Source of the DNA: Amborella trichopoda
Taxonomy: Eukaryota; Streptophyta; Magnoliopsida; Amborellales; Amborellaceae
NCBI RefSeq assembly: GCF_000471905.2
Contig: NW_006499776.1
Location: 379,166 to 443,165, forward strand
Direction of reading: 5' to 3'
DNA length: 64,000 nucleotides
Positions 33,241 to 43,779 of the stretch are shown piece after piece (positions within the stretch are counted from its first letter, which is position 1; each line of letters starts with the position of its first letter). Made by a program: the position numbers and the translations under genes. Under the pieces are notes generated by a model that worked only from the letters and a program-made list of their open reading frames with translations, was not told where the DNA came from and did no database searches.

Positions 33241-34060
33241 GTCATGGCACTTCTATCTAAACTTTCGTCCGGCATCCCTAGAAGTTCATTCCCTGCACTC
33301 CAGCCTCACTCGTCAGGGAGTCGAATTCGCAATTACAACTCTATTCTCCTTAGAGTCACATCCTCCCCACATAACTATGGTCCTGCTACATGACCCTAAA
33401 CTGCATAGCCACGGTCTAGTAGCATGACCTTAAACTGCATGGTCCAAAGTATATAACCCTAAACTATAGAGTAGGTCTAGTTGCATGACCTTAAAATGGC
33501 ATGGTCCTAGCCGCATGACTTTATACTGTATAGCCATAATCCGAACTACAAGACCTTAAAACTGTAACGCACGTCCCTATAGTAAAATGATAAACAACAC
33601 GACAAATGGTCCACATGCATGACTTTTAACTGTGAAATGGAGGCACCCCTTTGCCAAGTGTATTCCATCAACATCCCCAGTGGAGTTAGGTGTGTGCAAA
33701 GGAAAAAGGGAGTCATGCTTACCCCTCCAATCCCCGGTGGGTCTGTTTCACACCAACACCCCAGTAAGAGTCACACCCTATTGTGACCCACTACCCCCAG
33801 TGGGGTTGCATCTATGCTCTGGCCTGTCATTCTCAGCAGAGTGACATGCACACCATTACTCATCTTCCCCAGGGAGTCACACTTACACTCTTAATCCCTC
33901 GTGAAGTCTGCTTCTGCTTGCCACTCCTTATAGGGCCACTATCTTCATCTAAAGGTCTTTGCTCGTGTATAGCCTTAGCTAGTTTTATCCTTAGGGAGTC
34001 AGATTGCTATTCACAGACCTACCCCCATGGAGTTCCATCCTTATGGGGACCCACACAATG
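33241..34060 (+). repeat. X array, CCCAGTGGGGTT segment and spacers (copy 3)
   Basis: 33,380-33,620 is a CCTTAAACTGCAT array. 33,640-34,040 is the CCCCAGTGGGGTTGCATC segment as at 12,121-12,604. 33,241-33,379 is spacer with nothing recognisable. Confidence 0.7.
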
Positions 34061-34543
34061 GTCCGTCTCACATGACCTTAAACTGCACAGGCTTGGTTCT
34101 AGTCGCATGACCTTAAACTGTACAGCCCTGGTCCGTGCAGGATGACCTTAAACTGCATAGCTATAGTCCTAGTAGCATGACCTTAAACTGCACAACGTTG
34201 GTCCGTGCTGCTTGACCCTAAATTGTACAGCCTTAGTCCTAACCGCATGACCTTAAACTGCATAGCCATGGTCCTAACAGCATAACCTTAAACTGCAGAG
34301 CCCTGGTCCGTGTTGCATGACCTTAAATTGCACAACCTTGGTCCTAGCCGCATGACCTTAAACTTCACAGCTGTGGTTCTAGCTACATGACATTAAATTG
34401 CACACCTCTGGTCCATGCTGCATGACCCTAAACTACAAAGCCATGATCCTAGCCGCATGATCTTAAACTGCACAGCCCTGATTCGTGCTGCAAGACCATA
34501 AACTACACAGTCGTGGTCCATGCTGCATGACCCTCAACTGCAC
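34061..34543 (+). repeat. ~35-bp CATGACCTTAAACTGCA array, ~14 units
   Basis: Units of 34-36 bp (starts at about 34,071, 34,105, 34,141, 34,175) with GCATGACCTTAAACTGCACAG and TGGTCCTAG / TGGTCCGTG spacers. This subtype is simpler than the other arrays. It ends abruptly at about 34,543, where orientation flips. Confidence 0.88.
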
Positions 34544-35379
34544 AGCTGAGGATATTGTACGGACCTCGTCAGTCAGAATCCGACCCATTTGGTAATTCAG
34601 TGTCATGATGAAGGGCATTGTTCCCATTTGGTCTAGATTTCTTTGTCATGGATAGACGACAAAAGAGTCTTTGGTCGGTACTCGTCTACACCGTGCACCA
34701 GTTGTCCTTGACGAGTAGCGTAACTTAGTTTATAGAGATAACCAGCTTTGGGTATAACCACCCCTACCCACTGCTTTGCAACTACGATAATCATCTAATT
34801 GCCGCACTAAAGTCATGGCTGACTTAGCCTTCTTGGGTCATCTTTGGTTCGTCAGAGTGACTTTCTTGTTTGTTTGTTCTGTTGGAGAGCCTTTTGTCAG
34901 TTCTCGTCTGCATTGTGCACCAGTTATCCTTGACGCTTAGGGTACCTTAGTTTATCGAGATAACCAGCTTTAGTTATAACCACCTCCACCCACTACTTTG
35001 CAGCTACGACAATCATTTGATTGCAGCTCCAAAGTCATGGTTGACTTAGCCTTCTCGAGGCATCTTCGGCATCTTGGAGTATATTTGTAACCTCTTAGGA
35101 ATGATGCTCTTCTTCATGAGACTTGTCTTGTTTTCTTGGACAATCTTCTGTCTTTCGAGTCCTTTTTGTAACATGACTCTAGCTGTTGGAATCTTTTCCT
35201 TAGATCTCGTATTTTTTAGATTCTGGTGGTGCAACACCAGGGATTTTTTTCTTTTTGAGTGTGGGCTGAAGTCGCCTGTTGAGGTAGGCGCTGCATCAAC
35301 CTATTTATTGGTCCAAGCATCCTTTGTGGGTTTTCACTAGAACTTGGGAAGCGACACCTACGAGACTATTTTCATGAAC
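34544..35379 (-). repeat. Pre-LTR module (C copy)
   Basis: Reverse counterpart of 1,241-1,880 and matching 24,985-25,600, with two copies of the GGTATAACCACCCC-ACCCACTGC segment (about 34,740 and 34,970). It is cut at 34,543 within the module, so the Y block expected next in sense direction is missing. Confidence 0.65.
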
Positions 35380-36035
35380 TTCTTTTTATTTGGGGCTCTT
35401 TTACCCATGACCTTAGGGTCATGTCCACACTTATTCTTCAATTTTTACTCACGATACCCTTTTAGGCTTTTACCGTGCCCATTTTGTTTTCTTCACGGAA
35501 CTCTTTTACTCATGGTTTCGTGACCAAGCCCGTTTGTTATTTTTACTCATGGCGTTCCCTTATCAAGGTATACACCATGCCCATTATCTTTTGTGAAGGC
35601 GTGTTTGAGGTCATGCCTCCGGGACTTGTGCAAAGCAGCTTATCATCATGCGGCCAAGACGTGAACTATGGTTTAAGATCATTTTGCTAGACTATAATGG
35701 AGATGAATGGCAGTCTGCAAAGGCCATAGAGTGTGCAGGGTAGTGGTTTTAGCATACTTTTGGGGAGATGGCACGAGGCTACCTATGAAAGATGGAGGAT
35801 GTATGGATGGAATGTAGAAAGTGGTGACCCACTAGCTTACGATGAGTATAGGTGGCGGGATGGTTCGCCATTTTGTGAGTGCGGGTGAGACTCACTGAGG
35901 AATGATATAGGATGATGAAAGGAATGGACTCACCAGGGAGGTAGTGAAGGTGGTGCACGCACACGAACGGATATATTAGGGAAGACATGCTCGAAGATGC
36001 ATGTAAAAGGTGTGTGTGCGTATGTGGGGGGGGGT
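35380..36035 (-). repeat. X-module distal part (C copy)
   Basis: Matches 25,751-26,429: CAATTTTTACTCACGATACCC, CTTTTACTCATGGTTTCGTG, the CCACTAGCTTACGATGAG word and a CACACAC segment near 36,015. Confidence 0.7.
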
Positions 36036-36890
36036 TTTAAGGTCATACCTCTAGGATCTGTGCAAAGCAGTTTATCGTCATATGGTCAAGACATGAACTG
36101 TGGTTCAGGGTCATACAGCTGGACCGTGGTTATGTAGGACCATGCAGTTTAAGGCCATGCAACTAGACCTCCGCTATAGTTTAAGGTCATATAGTTTGGA
36201 CTGTGCAACTAGACCTCCGCTACAGTTTAAGGTCATATAGTTTGGACCGTGCAACTAGACCTCCGCTACAGTTTAAGGTCATCTAGTTTTGACCATGGTT
36301 ATGCAATTTAGAGTCATGCAACTAGAACCGTGAAGTTTACGGTCGTGCAACTAGAACTTCGCTACAGTTTATGGTCATATAGTTTGGACAATGGTTATGC
36401 AGCTTAGAGTCATGCAACTTAGGACCATGCCATTTAAGGTCGTGCAACTAGACCTCCGCTATAGTTTAGGGTCATATAGTTTGGACATGGTTATGTAGTT
36501 TAGAGTCATGCAGCTAGGACCGTGCAGTTTAAGGTCGTGCAACTAGACCTCCACTATAGTATAAGGTCATATACTTTGGACCATGGTTATGCAGTTTAGA
36601 ATCATGCAACTTAGGACCGTGTAGTTCAAGGTCCTGCAACTAGACCTCCGCTACAGCTTAAGGTCATATAGTTTGGACCATGGTTATGTAGTTTAGAGTA
36701 ATGCAACTAGGACCGTGCAACAAGACCTCCGCTACAATTTATGGTCATATAGTTTGGACCATGTAGTTTAGGGTCGTGCATCTAGACCACGCTACAGTTT
36801 AAGGTCATATGGTTTGGACCATGCAGTTTAGGGTCGTGCATGTAGACTAGGGCTGTGTAGTTTAGGGTCATGCAGCACGGACCGTGGCTT
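36036..36890 (-). repeat. Tandem array, ~96-bp three-monomer units (C copy)
   Basis: GGTCATATAGTTTGGAC recurs at 36,185, 36,231, 36,277, 36,372, 36,470, 36,565, 36,662 and 36,743. Early spacings are 46 bp (two monomers), then 95-98 bp (three monomers). Compare the 125-bp four-monomer units of the B copy. Confidence 0.88.
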
Positions 36891-37285
36891 GAGTCGCCAT
36901 GTTGGTGAGACTTTATGGGGAACAGCTCTGTGGGCAACAGTCTGATTCTTTAGGGAAAAGATAAGTACGACCGATAAGGGGTCCAGATAGGAAAGCTGAC
37001 CTTATTGGGGAGGTGACAAATGTGGGTCTTTTGTATCCTTGAGGACAGAGTAACTAAGTGTAAAGCATGCCACTGGGGATTGCAATAGTAAAAACGACCC
37101 TAACTCCACTGGGGATAATATGTTGTGCAAGACTATCTTACTGGGAATGAGAAGTCATTACTTGAGTTTAATCGACCTGGGTTCCACTTTGTCGGGGATA
37201 ATAGGTCAGTGTCAAGGTGTAACTTCACTGGGGATAATAATCATAAGACACACACTGCTTCAGCCTGTAGTAGGTGACAATAGGT
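36891..37285 (-). repeat. X-module 'CCCAGTGGGGTT' segment (C copy)
   Basis: Words such as CACTGGGGATAATA recur at about 37,072, 37,105 and 37,220. Counterpart of 27,541-27,940. No gene. Confidence 0.65.
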
Positions 37286-37625
37286 TGTTTAAAATACAGC
37301 CGACACCCGGTGTAGCAACAATTATTTCTTGGGCACTCAGTCGGCTCTAAGTCTTTGAAAACCAACTGGTGCTGAAGACAGCCAACACGGCTTCTTATCC
37401 AGTCAGCCGACACTGGATTCTTAAAAACATAGCCGATGCTGAGGACAACCTGTGCTATTGCTTGAACACAGCCGACACTGAGTTGCTAGACACATAGTTG
37501 GCGCTATGCTATCGCTTGGACACAGGCAGCGCTGAGTTGCTAAGCACACAACCGGCGCTGTGGTTGGTGAAACACAGCTGACTCTAGGTAACTTCGATCG
37601 CATAGCCGGCGCTAGGTATGGATTG
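37286..37625. repeat. Half-motif array (C copy, first block)
   Basis: Repeated ACAGCCGACACTGAG / ACAACCGGCGCTG words about every 40-45 bp between 37,297 and 37,615. Counterpart of 27,941-28,330. Confidence 0.75.
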
Positions 37626-38480
37626 ATATTTGAGCCATGACCCGAGCCCGACCCGGTCTAGCCCGCTTGTTGGAATTTTACATGTGGCGATGAGAGTTGC
37701 CTCAGTCCTCAGGTCAAAGCCCGACCCGGCCCATAGTCGTTTGGCTTTCTAAGACACGACTAGAATTCCCAATTCGTGAGGGGCGTTTGAGGGTAGTGTT
37801 GGCTCTATAAGGGGTTAAAAACTCATTTTCCTTCACTTTTTTATCGAAGTTAAAAAAAAACACTTACAATTTTAACGGTGAGCAGAGGGTGCCCGGTAGA
37901 AGGTTCGGCAAGCAGTGGGATTCCGGCATGGGTTCAAATTTCTTGCTGGAGATCAAGTGTTCCAGCATGCCAAGGGGAAGTTTTTGTCGGGGATTGGTGA
38001 AGTTGCAGGAAATGGGAGCGAGAAAAGAGAGTTCTCCAAGGAATTTTTCGGGAGGAGAACGAGCAGCAGTGGGCATTTTCGCATGATTTGGGAGTTTTCT
38101 GGTGGTTTTAAGGAGTGTTAAATACGATTTAGTAACATTGCAACGGTTTATCGGCATTGTTTTGGGTGACTTTCTTGCCAAGGAGTAGGTAGGGAAAGTC
38201 TCACAGTGGGTTTTCGATCGTGTAGGAGAAGTTCAGAAGAGAAACCGAAGGGTTAGGGAACGAACGGTCACGGGAGGTGGACCATCGCAGAGGTTTTTCA
38301 TCAGCAAAAAAGGAGTTCTGATCGGAAATCGAAAGGTCAGGGGAAGATTAACATTCACAGGAGGTGAACCGTCGCAGGGGGTGGAAGGTTGTGCTTGGAA
38401 ATCATGCAACCATTGGGAAGGTGAAGGAACTTAAGCCCTGAAAATGAGGAGTCTCGGGAAGCGAACAATCACAATGGAGC
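37626..38480 (+). promoter_or_regulatory. Antisense TATA-like box and leader-like segment (C copy)
   Basis: CTATAAGG (37,805-37,812) precedes GGGTTAAAAACTC and a leader-like segment resembling 28,440-29,160. An AATAAA lies on the same strand at 39,300-39,305. A transcript of about 1.5 kb antisense to pol is therefore conceivable. No long ORF lies in it. Confidence 0.5.
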
Positions 38481-38615
38481 TGACAGTAACAGAGGCACAG
38501 TCGGTGCTGACACAGTTGGCGTTGATCCTCAAGAAAGGCAGTCGGTGCTAGGAGTTGGGAGCACAGTTGGCGCTGGCCTTTGGAGGACATAGTCGGCGCT
38601 GGCTTCGGACGTCGC
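38481..38615. repeat. Half-motif array (C copy, second block)
   Basis: CACAGTCGGTGCTGA, ACAGTTGGCGTTGA, CAGTCGGTGCTAGG and ATAGTCGGCGCTGG words every ~25-40 bp. Counterpart of 29,161-29,352. Confidence 0.7.
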
Positions 38616-38618
38616 TCA

Positions 38619-38864
38619 TCAACACATGTGGAACGTCATGACCCGCACAGTGCTGCTCGCATGTGGCAGTAAGTTACATGCGGGAATTGCGGCGCTCATC
38701 GATGAGGTACGTACGATGATGTTCATGGGCCGGCAAAGGGTAGTGAATGATGGTAAGGCATGGCTTGTAATATCTGTTTGAAGCCAAGTGCTCCAGCACA
38801 ATAGTGAAGTCCATGTTGTTTTGTTGAAAGGCATCCACTGTGAATAGGGTATGCTCTCCATCAT
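38619..38864 (-). other. Conserved short open frame in X (C copy)
   Basis: Starts MMESIPYSQWMPF; see the B copy at 29,363-29,596. The open frame extends upstream to 38,912 without a conserved start. Function unknown. Confidence 0.3.
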
Positions 38865-39372
38865 AGGCCAGTTCCTAGCCAGAGCAGGCTGCTTTATATG
38901 TTTGATACACATGTCGAATGAGTTCTTCCTTGTGTGTTTGATATACCCGTCAGATGAGATCTTTGGCTTGTATGTTTGATATACACGTCGAATGAACTGA
39001 AGCTAACTACTCTGAGTGGTTTTGCTTCATCTTTTGGCTTGTAACCGTCCTCTTATGGCAGCACTCGTTAGATGAATTGAAGCTGACTCTCCAAGTTGTT
39101 TTGCTTCTTCTTAATGATGAGGGTGCGGCTTTGGTGGGTTTTCTTCTTCTAGGAGAGCAATTCTTTCGTGGGTTTGCTTCTTCTAAGAAAGCAATTCTTT
39201 TGGCCTGTAATCGTCCTCTTATCCTCAGATGCAAGAGAATCGTAACCGTCCTCTAATAATGGGCTTTTTAGCTTGTAACTTGTAACTCGTTTTTGCTGCA
39301 ATAAAAATAGTTAGACTTTGTTTGGACCGTCGCGCTTATTTTTGCGTTGAGTCTCTTTCTTTTGAATATCCA
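38865..39372. repeat. X proximal short repeats next to integrase C
   Basis: TTGTATGTTTGATATACACG-type repeats at 38,890-38,995, GGCTTGTAACCGTCCTC repeats at 39,036-39,230, and GCAATAAAAATAG near 39,298. Same order as in B and D. Confidence 0.75.
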
Positions 39373-40620
39373 TCACGGATAGTACTTCTTTAGGTATCTC
39401 CCATTGATAGGGGCATTGCCTCCTCTCCCTCAAGATGTTCCACTATGTAGACTCCATTTGGCGAGACCTTTTTTACTATAAAGGGACCTTCCCACTTAGG
39501 CTCAAACTTCCCTTTACGCCAGCATAACAATAGGCCTCTTGACAGTTAGAACTAGATCGCCACGGGTGAATGAGCGGACCTTGACGTTCTTGTCAAAATC
39601 CCTCTTCATTCTCCCTTAGTTGAGTTCAAGGTTCTGCTAAGCCTCTAGGCTCTTTTCATTGAGCGCATCCAATTCTTAATATCAGAGCTTGACTTTGTTG
39701 TCTTCGGTTAGTCCATAGTGAATAGCAACTCGTAGTAAAGGGATTTGAATTTTGAGAGGTAAACTTGCTTCACCCCCATAGACCAAAGAATAAGGAGTGG
39801 AATCAATAGAATTTCTTGTAGTTGTACGATAAGTCCATAACACTCCGAGAAGCTTCCCATGCCAGTTCTTCTTTGTTTTTTATATCGATTTTCGTAAAAC
39901 ATTTCACAAAGTCCTATTGAAGGCCTTAACTAAGCCATTCACCCGAGGGTGGTACATAGTTGAGTACTTCCACTCAAAACCAAACTGATTGACCAAGTGA
40001 TCAATATGGTGGCTCCAAAACTGGGGACCATTATCTGATATAATTTGGCCAGGGACTCCAATTCGGTATATAATGTGACGTTGAACAAAGTTATCCACTG
40101 TTGTCCCAAGAACTTACTTAAGGGGGACCACTTCAGCCCACTTAAAAACGTATTTTGTTGCAGCTAGAATGAAAACATGACTCATTTCAGAAGGAGGGTC
40201 AATAGACCCTACAATGTTCCATTGTAAGAAGGGCCATGATGCCACTATAGGGTGTAAGGGCTCTGGAGGTTGATGAACAAGGCTTGAGTGTATTTGGCAC
40301 ACTTGGCAATTTTTAGCATAGTTTAAAGAATCGGCGATCATGAAAGGCCAATAGTATCCCAATAGAGCTTAGGACCGGACTGGTGTAGTCCACAAATTCC
40401 TGAGTGGACTTCTTCTAACACCTTATTTTCTTCTTGGACATTCACACATCTAAGAAGAATACCATCAAACGATCGTCTGAAGAGAGCATCTCCTTCAAGG
40501 AGAGTATACTTGGTAGACAATCAACGGACGCTGTTGCATTCGACACGATCTTTCGAGAGCCTATTATGTTTTAGGAAACTAGTGATGGGCTCTCTCCAGT
40601 CTTCTACCTGTTCAATTTTC
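39373..40620 (-). pseudogene. Element C integrase (dead)
   Basis: N-terminal EDWREPITSFLKH leads into YTLLEGDALFRRSFDGILLRCV, a zinc-finger tail CQVCQIHSSLVH, core and C-terminal domain ending ...RYLKKYYP with TGA at 39,375-39,373. The first catalytic Asp is Lys (AATKYVFKW; AAA codon, about 40,160) and the catalytic Glu is Lys (NGLVKAF; AAG, about 39,920). The middle Asp (ISDNGPQF) survives. Several frameshifts occur, one just before the final RYLKKYYP. Confidence 0.88.
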
Positions 40621-40850
40621 ACGCATATTGGGTCAAAGAATTTTGGTTCTTGGTTTTGACCCTTTGCTCCTTGACTCTATGCCATTTCTTGTTCAGTCTT
40701 AATTACTACCTTAGCTGGTAGAAGCGCTCCAAATGGATAAGGAGGACACTCTGGGAAGATATTTCTCTCATCATCCACGTCAACCTCGGTTCTTAGTTTA
40801 ATCTGTCTACATTCTGCCACCCAAACAAGCGTGGATCCTGATGAGGACAA

Positions 40851-41430
40851 CTAAATTGTAGCGTCTAGTTTTGCAAGTGCATCAGCCAACGAGTTTAGCC
40901 TCCTGAGGATGTGACTCAGGTATACGTCCTCAAACTGGGCCATATACGATTTTGCAGTATTGTTATAAGGCTTGAGAGTCTCTTTTCTCATATCATAAAT
41001 CCGTTTGAGCTGTCGGATAACCTTCTCAGAGTCGCCATAGATCTTGAGCTGCTCCAAGTCGAGCTTAAAGGTTATCTCCAACCCGATTATAAGGGCCTGA
41101 TATTCTGCTTCATTATGAGAACCAGCTTGAGCGAGAGAGAAATAAACTGACAATACTACTGTCGAAGTCAGGAATACTACTTCGACACCTCCTCGATCTG
41201 ATTGGAAGCCTCCGTCGAAGTACAATTCCCACGCATGAGCAAGGTCAGCACAAAACACTTCTTCATTAGGGAGGTTGCTTGATAGATGAGATTCTGTCGG
41301 TACATGGTGTGCAGCATGAAAATCAGCCAAGGCATGGCCCTTGATGGCCTCTGTGGGACATACATGATGTTGAATTCCATCAACAATAATGCCCACTTAG
41401 CAAGGCATCCCCACCAGTATGGACGTGTCA
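40851..41430 (-). pseudogene. Element C archaeal-like RNase H
   Basis: WELYFDGGF (Asp), NEAEYQALIIGLE (Glu), IYGDSEKV (Asp) and SLADALAKL (Asp): all four acidic positions are present, in contrast to A. The N-terminal stretch IKGHALADFHAAHHVP is the connection region. Confirms Tat-lineage assignment. Frame open for 181 codons. The interval 40,621-40,850 is decayed linker to integrase. Confidence 0.88.
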
Positions 41431-41439
41431 TGAGAAATT

Positions 41440-41880
41440 TCATAGGAATGCTTTCGATATAAGTTTCACTTCATGACCAAGCAAGTAATGGCGGAGTTTG
41501 CACAGCGAAGATCAGGGCCAAGCACATCTTCTCAATAGGGGGATAATTCTTCTCAACCCCTTGCATCCTGCGACTGAGATTATACAATGTTGTCTCTTTT
41601 CCCTTGCCCAGACTGACTCGTCCAGAGAAGTCACGTATAGGATAAGGGGTTTTCCCAACACAAGTGTAGAGAGCACTGAAGGGTTGAGTAAATATTTTTT
41701 GATGTCATGAAGAGCTTCCTGACATGCTTTATCCCAAATGAATGGCGTATCCTTCTTTAATAAGTGTGTGAAGGGTTTACAGCGACCAAAAAGATTTGAA
41801 ATGAACCGGTGAATGTACGACAGCGGCCCTTGAAGGAAGCGCAGTTCTCGAAGCGTAATCGGTGACGGCATTTCTTAGAT
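41440..41880 (-). pseudogene. Element C RT thumb and native RNase H (frameshifted)
   Basis: LRELRFLQGPLSYIHRFISNLFGRCKPFTHLLKKDTPFIWD is the RT thumb/connection. KPLILYVTSLDESV begins the RNase H, with its Asp intact. A frameshift follows and residual NYPPIEKMCLA-like coding is readable in another frame at about 41,510-41,560. Confidence 0.8.
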
Positions 41881-42590
41881 TGCCTGATCTTGATTGGCTC
41901 AACCTCAAGCCCTCAATGTCTGACAATGAATCCCAATAGCTTTCCCGGGCACACGTCGAAAGAGAATTTCAGCGGGTTCATTTTAAGTTGATGAAGAAGT
42001 AGTCGCTCAAATACCTTTTTAAAGTTATTCATGTGAACATCCTTCTCCTCGGAAGATGGGTTCATAGCAATCTACCTCTTTCTTCATCATGTCTTTGAAG
42101 ATGGTAGTCATTGCTCTCTGGTATGTGTCACCTGCGTTCTTTAATGCAAAAGGCTTCATCGTGTAACAGAAGACCCCTTTTAGAGTTAAGAACACAGAGG
42201 CTTCTTCATCTTCAGGCACCATCCGTATCTGGTTATACTCGGAGTACCCATCCATGAAGGAAAAGATTTGACAGAGAGCCGTTGAGTTGATGAGAATCTC
42301 ATTGAATGGCAATGGGAAGTCGTCCATGGGACAGGCGGTATTGAGGACGCGGAAGTCAATGCAAAACCTAATTTGACCATTTTTCTTCTTGACTGAAATG
42401 ACATTTTCTAGCCATTTCGGGTACTTGACTTCATGAATGAAGCTTGCTTGTCTAAGTTTGGTCAATTCGGCATCTATTTGCATTTCGAGGTTAGGCCTAA
42501 ACCTCCATGATTTTTGTTTGACAAGTTTGATAGTCAGGTCAATGCCGAGATGGTGAAAGGCGATTTGAGGGTCTAGATTGGGCATCTCAT
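41881..42590 (-). pseudogene. Element C reverse transcriptase (dead)
   Basis: HHLGIDLTIKLVKQKSWRFRP opens the domain, then ENVISVKKKNGQIRFCIDFRVLNTACP, FSFMDGYSEYNQI, FCYTMKPFALKNAGDTYQRAM. The YVDD catalytic box is destroyed: after KKEVDCY the frame reads EPIF and runs to a stop near 42,024. Confidence 0.9.
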
Positions 42591-43660
42591 GGTAATGCCA
42601 GGCAATAACGCCTCAATTTTCTTGCAAGAAAGTGGTGAAATCTTCTTTCTCTTCTGAAGACATATTTTTTGAGATAAAAGTAGGCCTAGGGTCAGCCTCA
42701 TCTCCTAGTTTTATTTCTTCGAGCATGTCAATAGTAGCTTGACCACCTTCTACCCATTATTTTTGGGCTTCTTGCAACTCCTCCTCATTGTTTACAGGGG
42801 TCTTTTCATCAACCTCAAGTGCAGAGAATAATGATCCTAACATCTCTGCCTCCAATAGGGGCCCAGAGTAGGTCACGATTTCTGTGCCTTTCTCGAACCG
42901 AGGGACAGAAAGGTCAACCTCAAAAGTGGAAAGGCTGCAGAAGCTTCTCTTGAAAGTTAGAGGGAAATTGAGGTTCAACGGTGGTTGGGCAAGAAGCGTC
43001 ATCATATGAATCACATGGTATTTGTATGGGTGCCTGCAGTGTTTGCCCCGTGCTAGTTTATACTTCATAGACTTGTACCATGTGGCAAGCTTCTTCATAA
43101 TAGAAACTTTGTCCTCTTGACTCTCACAAGTCTCTGCTCAAAGTTGGGCGTAGGGGGCCACTGGGGTTTCTTTGGCTTTGACTTTTTGTGCTTCTTTGAA
43201 GAAGACGGCTGTGCTTTGGCTCGAGCTGCCAGGGCATCAGCAACTGTTAAGAATCCTATTTTCTGGGCCAGCGTCTTTTTCAACTGCTTCCATTGCGTCT
43301 TATTTATATTGGATCCGTCGAGTTTTCTGTCAAGAGCCTCAAAATCTAGACATATCAAGGTTGTACCTGCCGGAGACATAGAAGAGGAAGGATTAGAAGC
43401 AGAAGAAGAAAACGGAGAAGGGTCAGAAAGTGGGGGACTTTTAAGGTCATTCCCCTCATCGGACCGATCTGGCCAAATTTTTACGTCATCACCAAGGTTG
43501 GACATGTGCATGGGGTCTTTTTGGTCTTTCCCATGCTTCGACCATAGGGGAGTGGTTTTAACGTCATCACCCTCATTGGGCATGCTCTGAGTGGAAGATG
43601 ACTCTAGGAGGTCCTCTCGATGAGAGCATTGGCGGAACAGTGACTTAGGGGTCACTTACT
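42591..43660 (-). pseudogene. Element C gag-RT linker without protease signature
   Basis: Two frames (43,095-43,655 and 42,757-43,098) encode a Ser/Lys-rich, acidic linker (DFEALDRKLDGSNINKTQW, KHKKSKPKKPQWPP). I do not find a DTG/DSG/DNG protease motif, so the protease seems deleted or unrecognisable. The upstream boundary coincides with a stray LTR-end fragment at 43,711-43,765. Confidence 0.55.
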
Positions 43661-43710
43661 GAGACATCGTAAAACTCTTGACATTCCTACAATTTCTTTG
43701 CAAATATATC

Positions 43711-43765
43711 AATTTATGATGCAAATTTGACAGATTTGGTAGTGAAGGTCTCTGGCATCTGACAC
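43711..43765 (-). mobile_element. Stray ~55-bp end of LTR Z inside element C
   Basis: ATGATGCAAATTTGACAG and GGTAGTGAAG-TCTCT align closely by eye with the 3' terminus of LTR Z at 48,181-48,235. No primer-binding site follows it here. It sits exactly between gag and the protease-less linker. Confidence 0.7.
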
Positions 43766-43779
43766 TTATCCTATAATTA

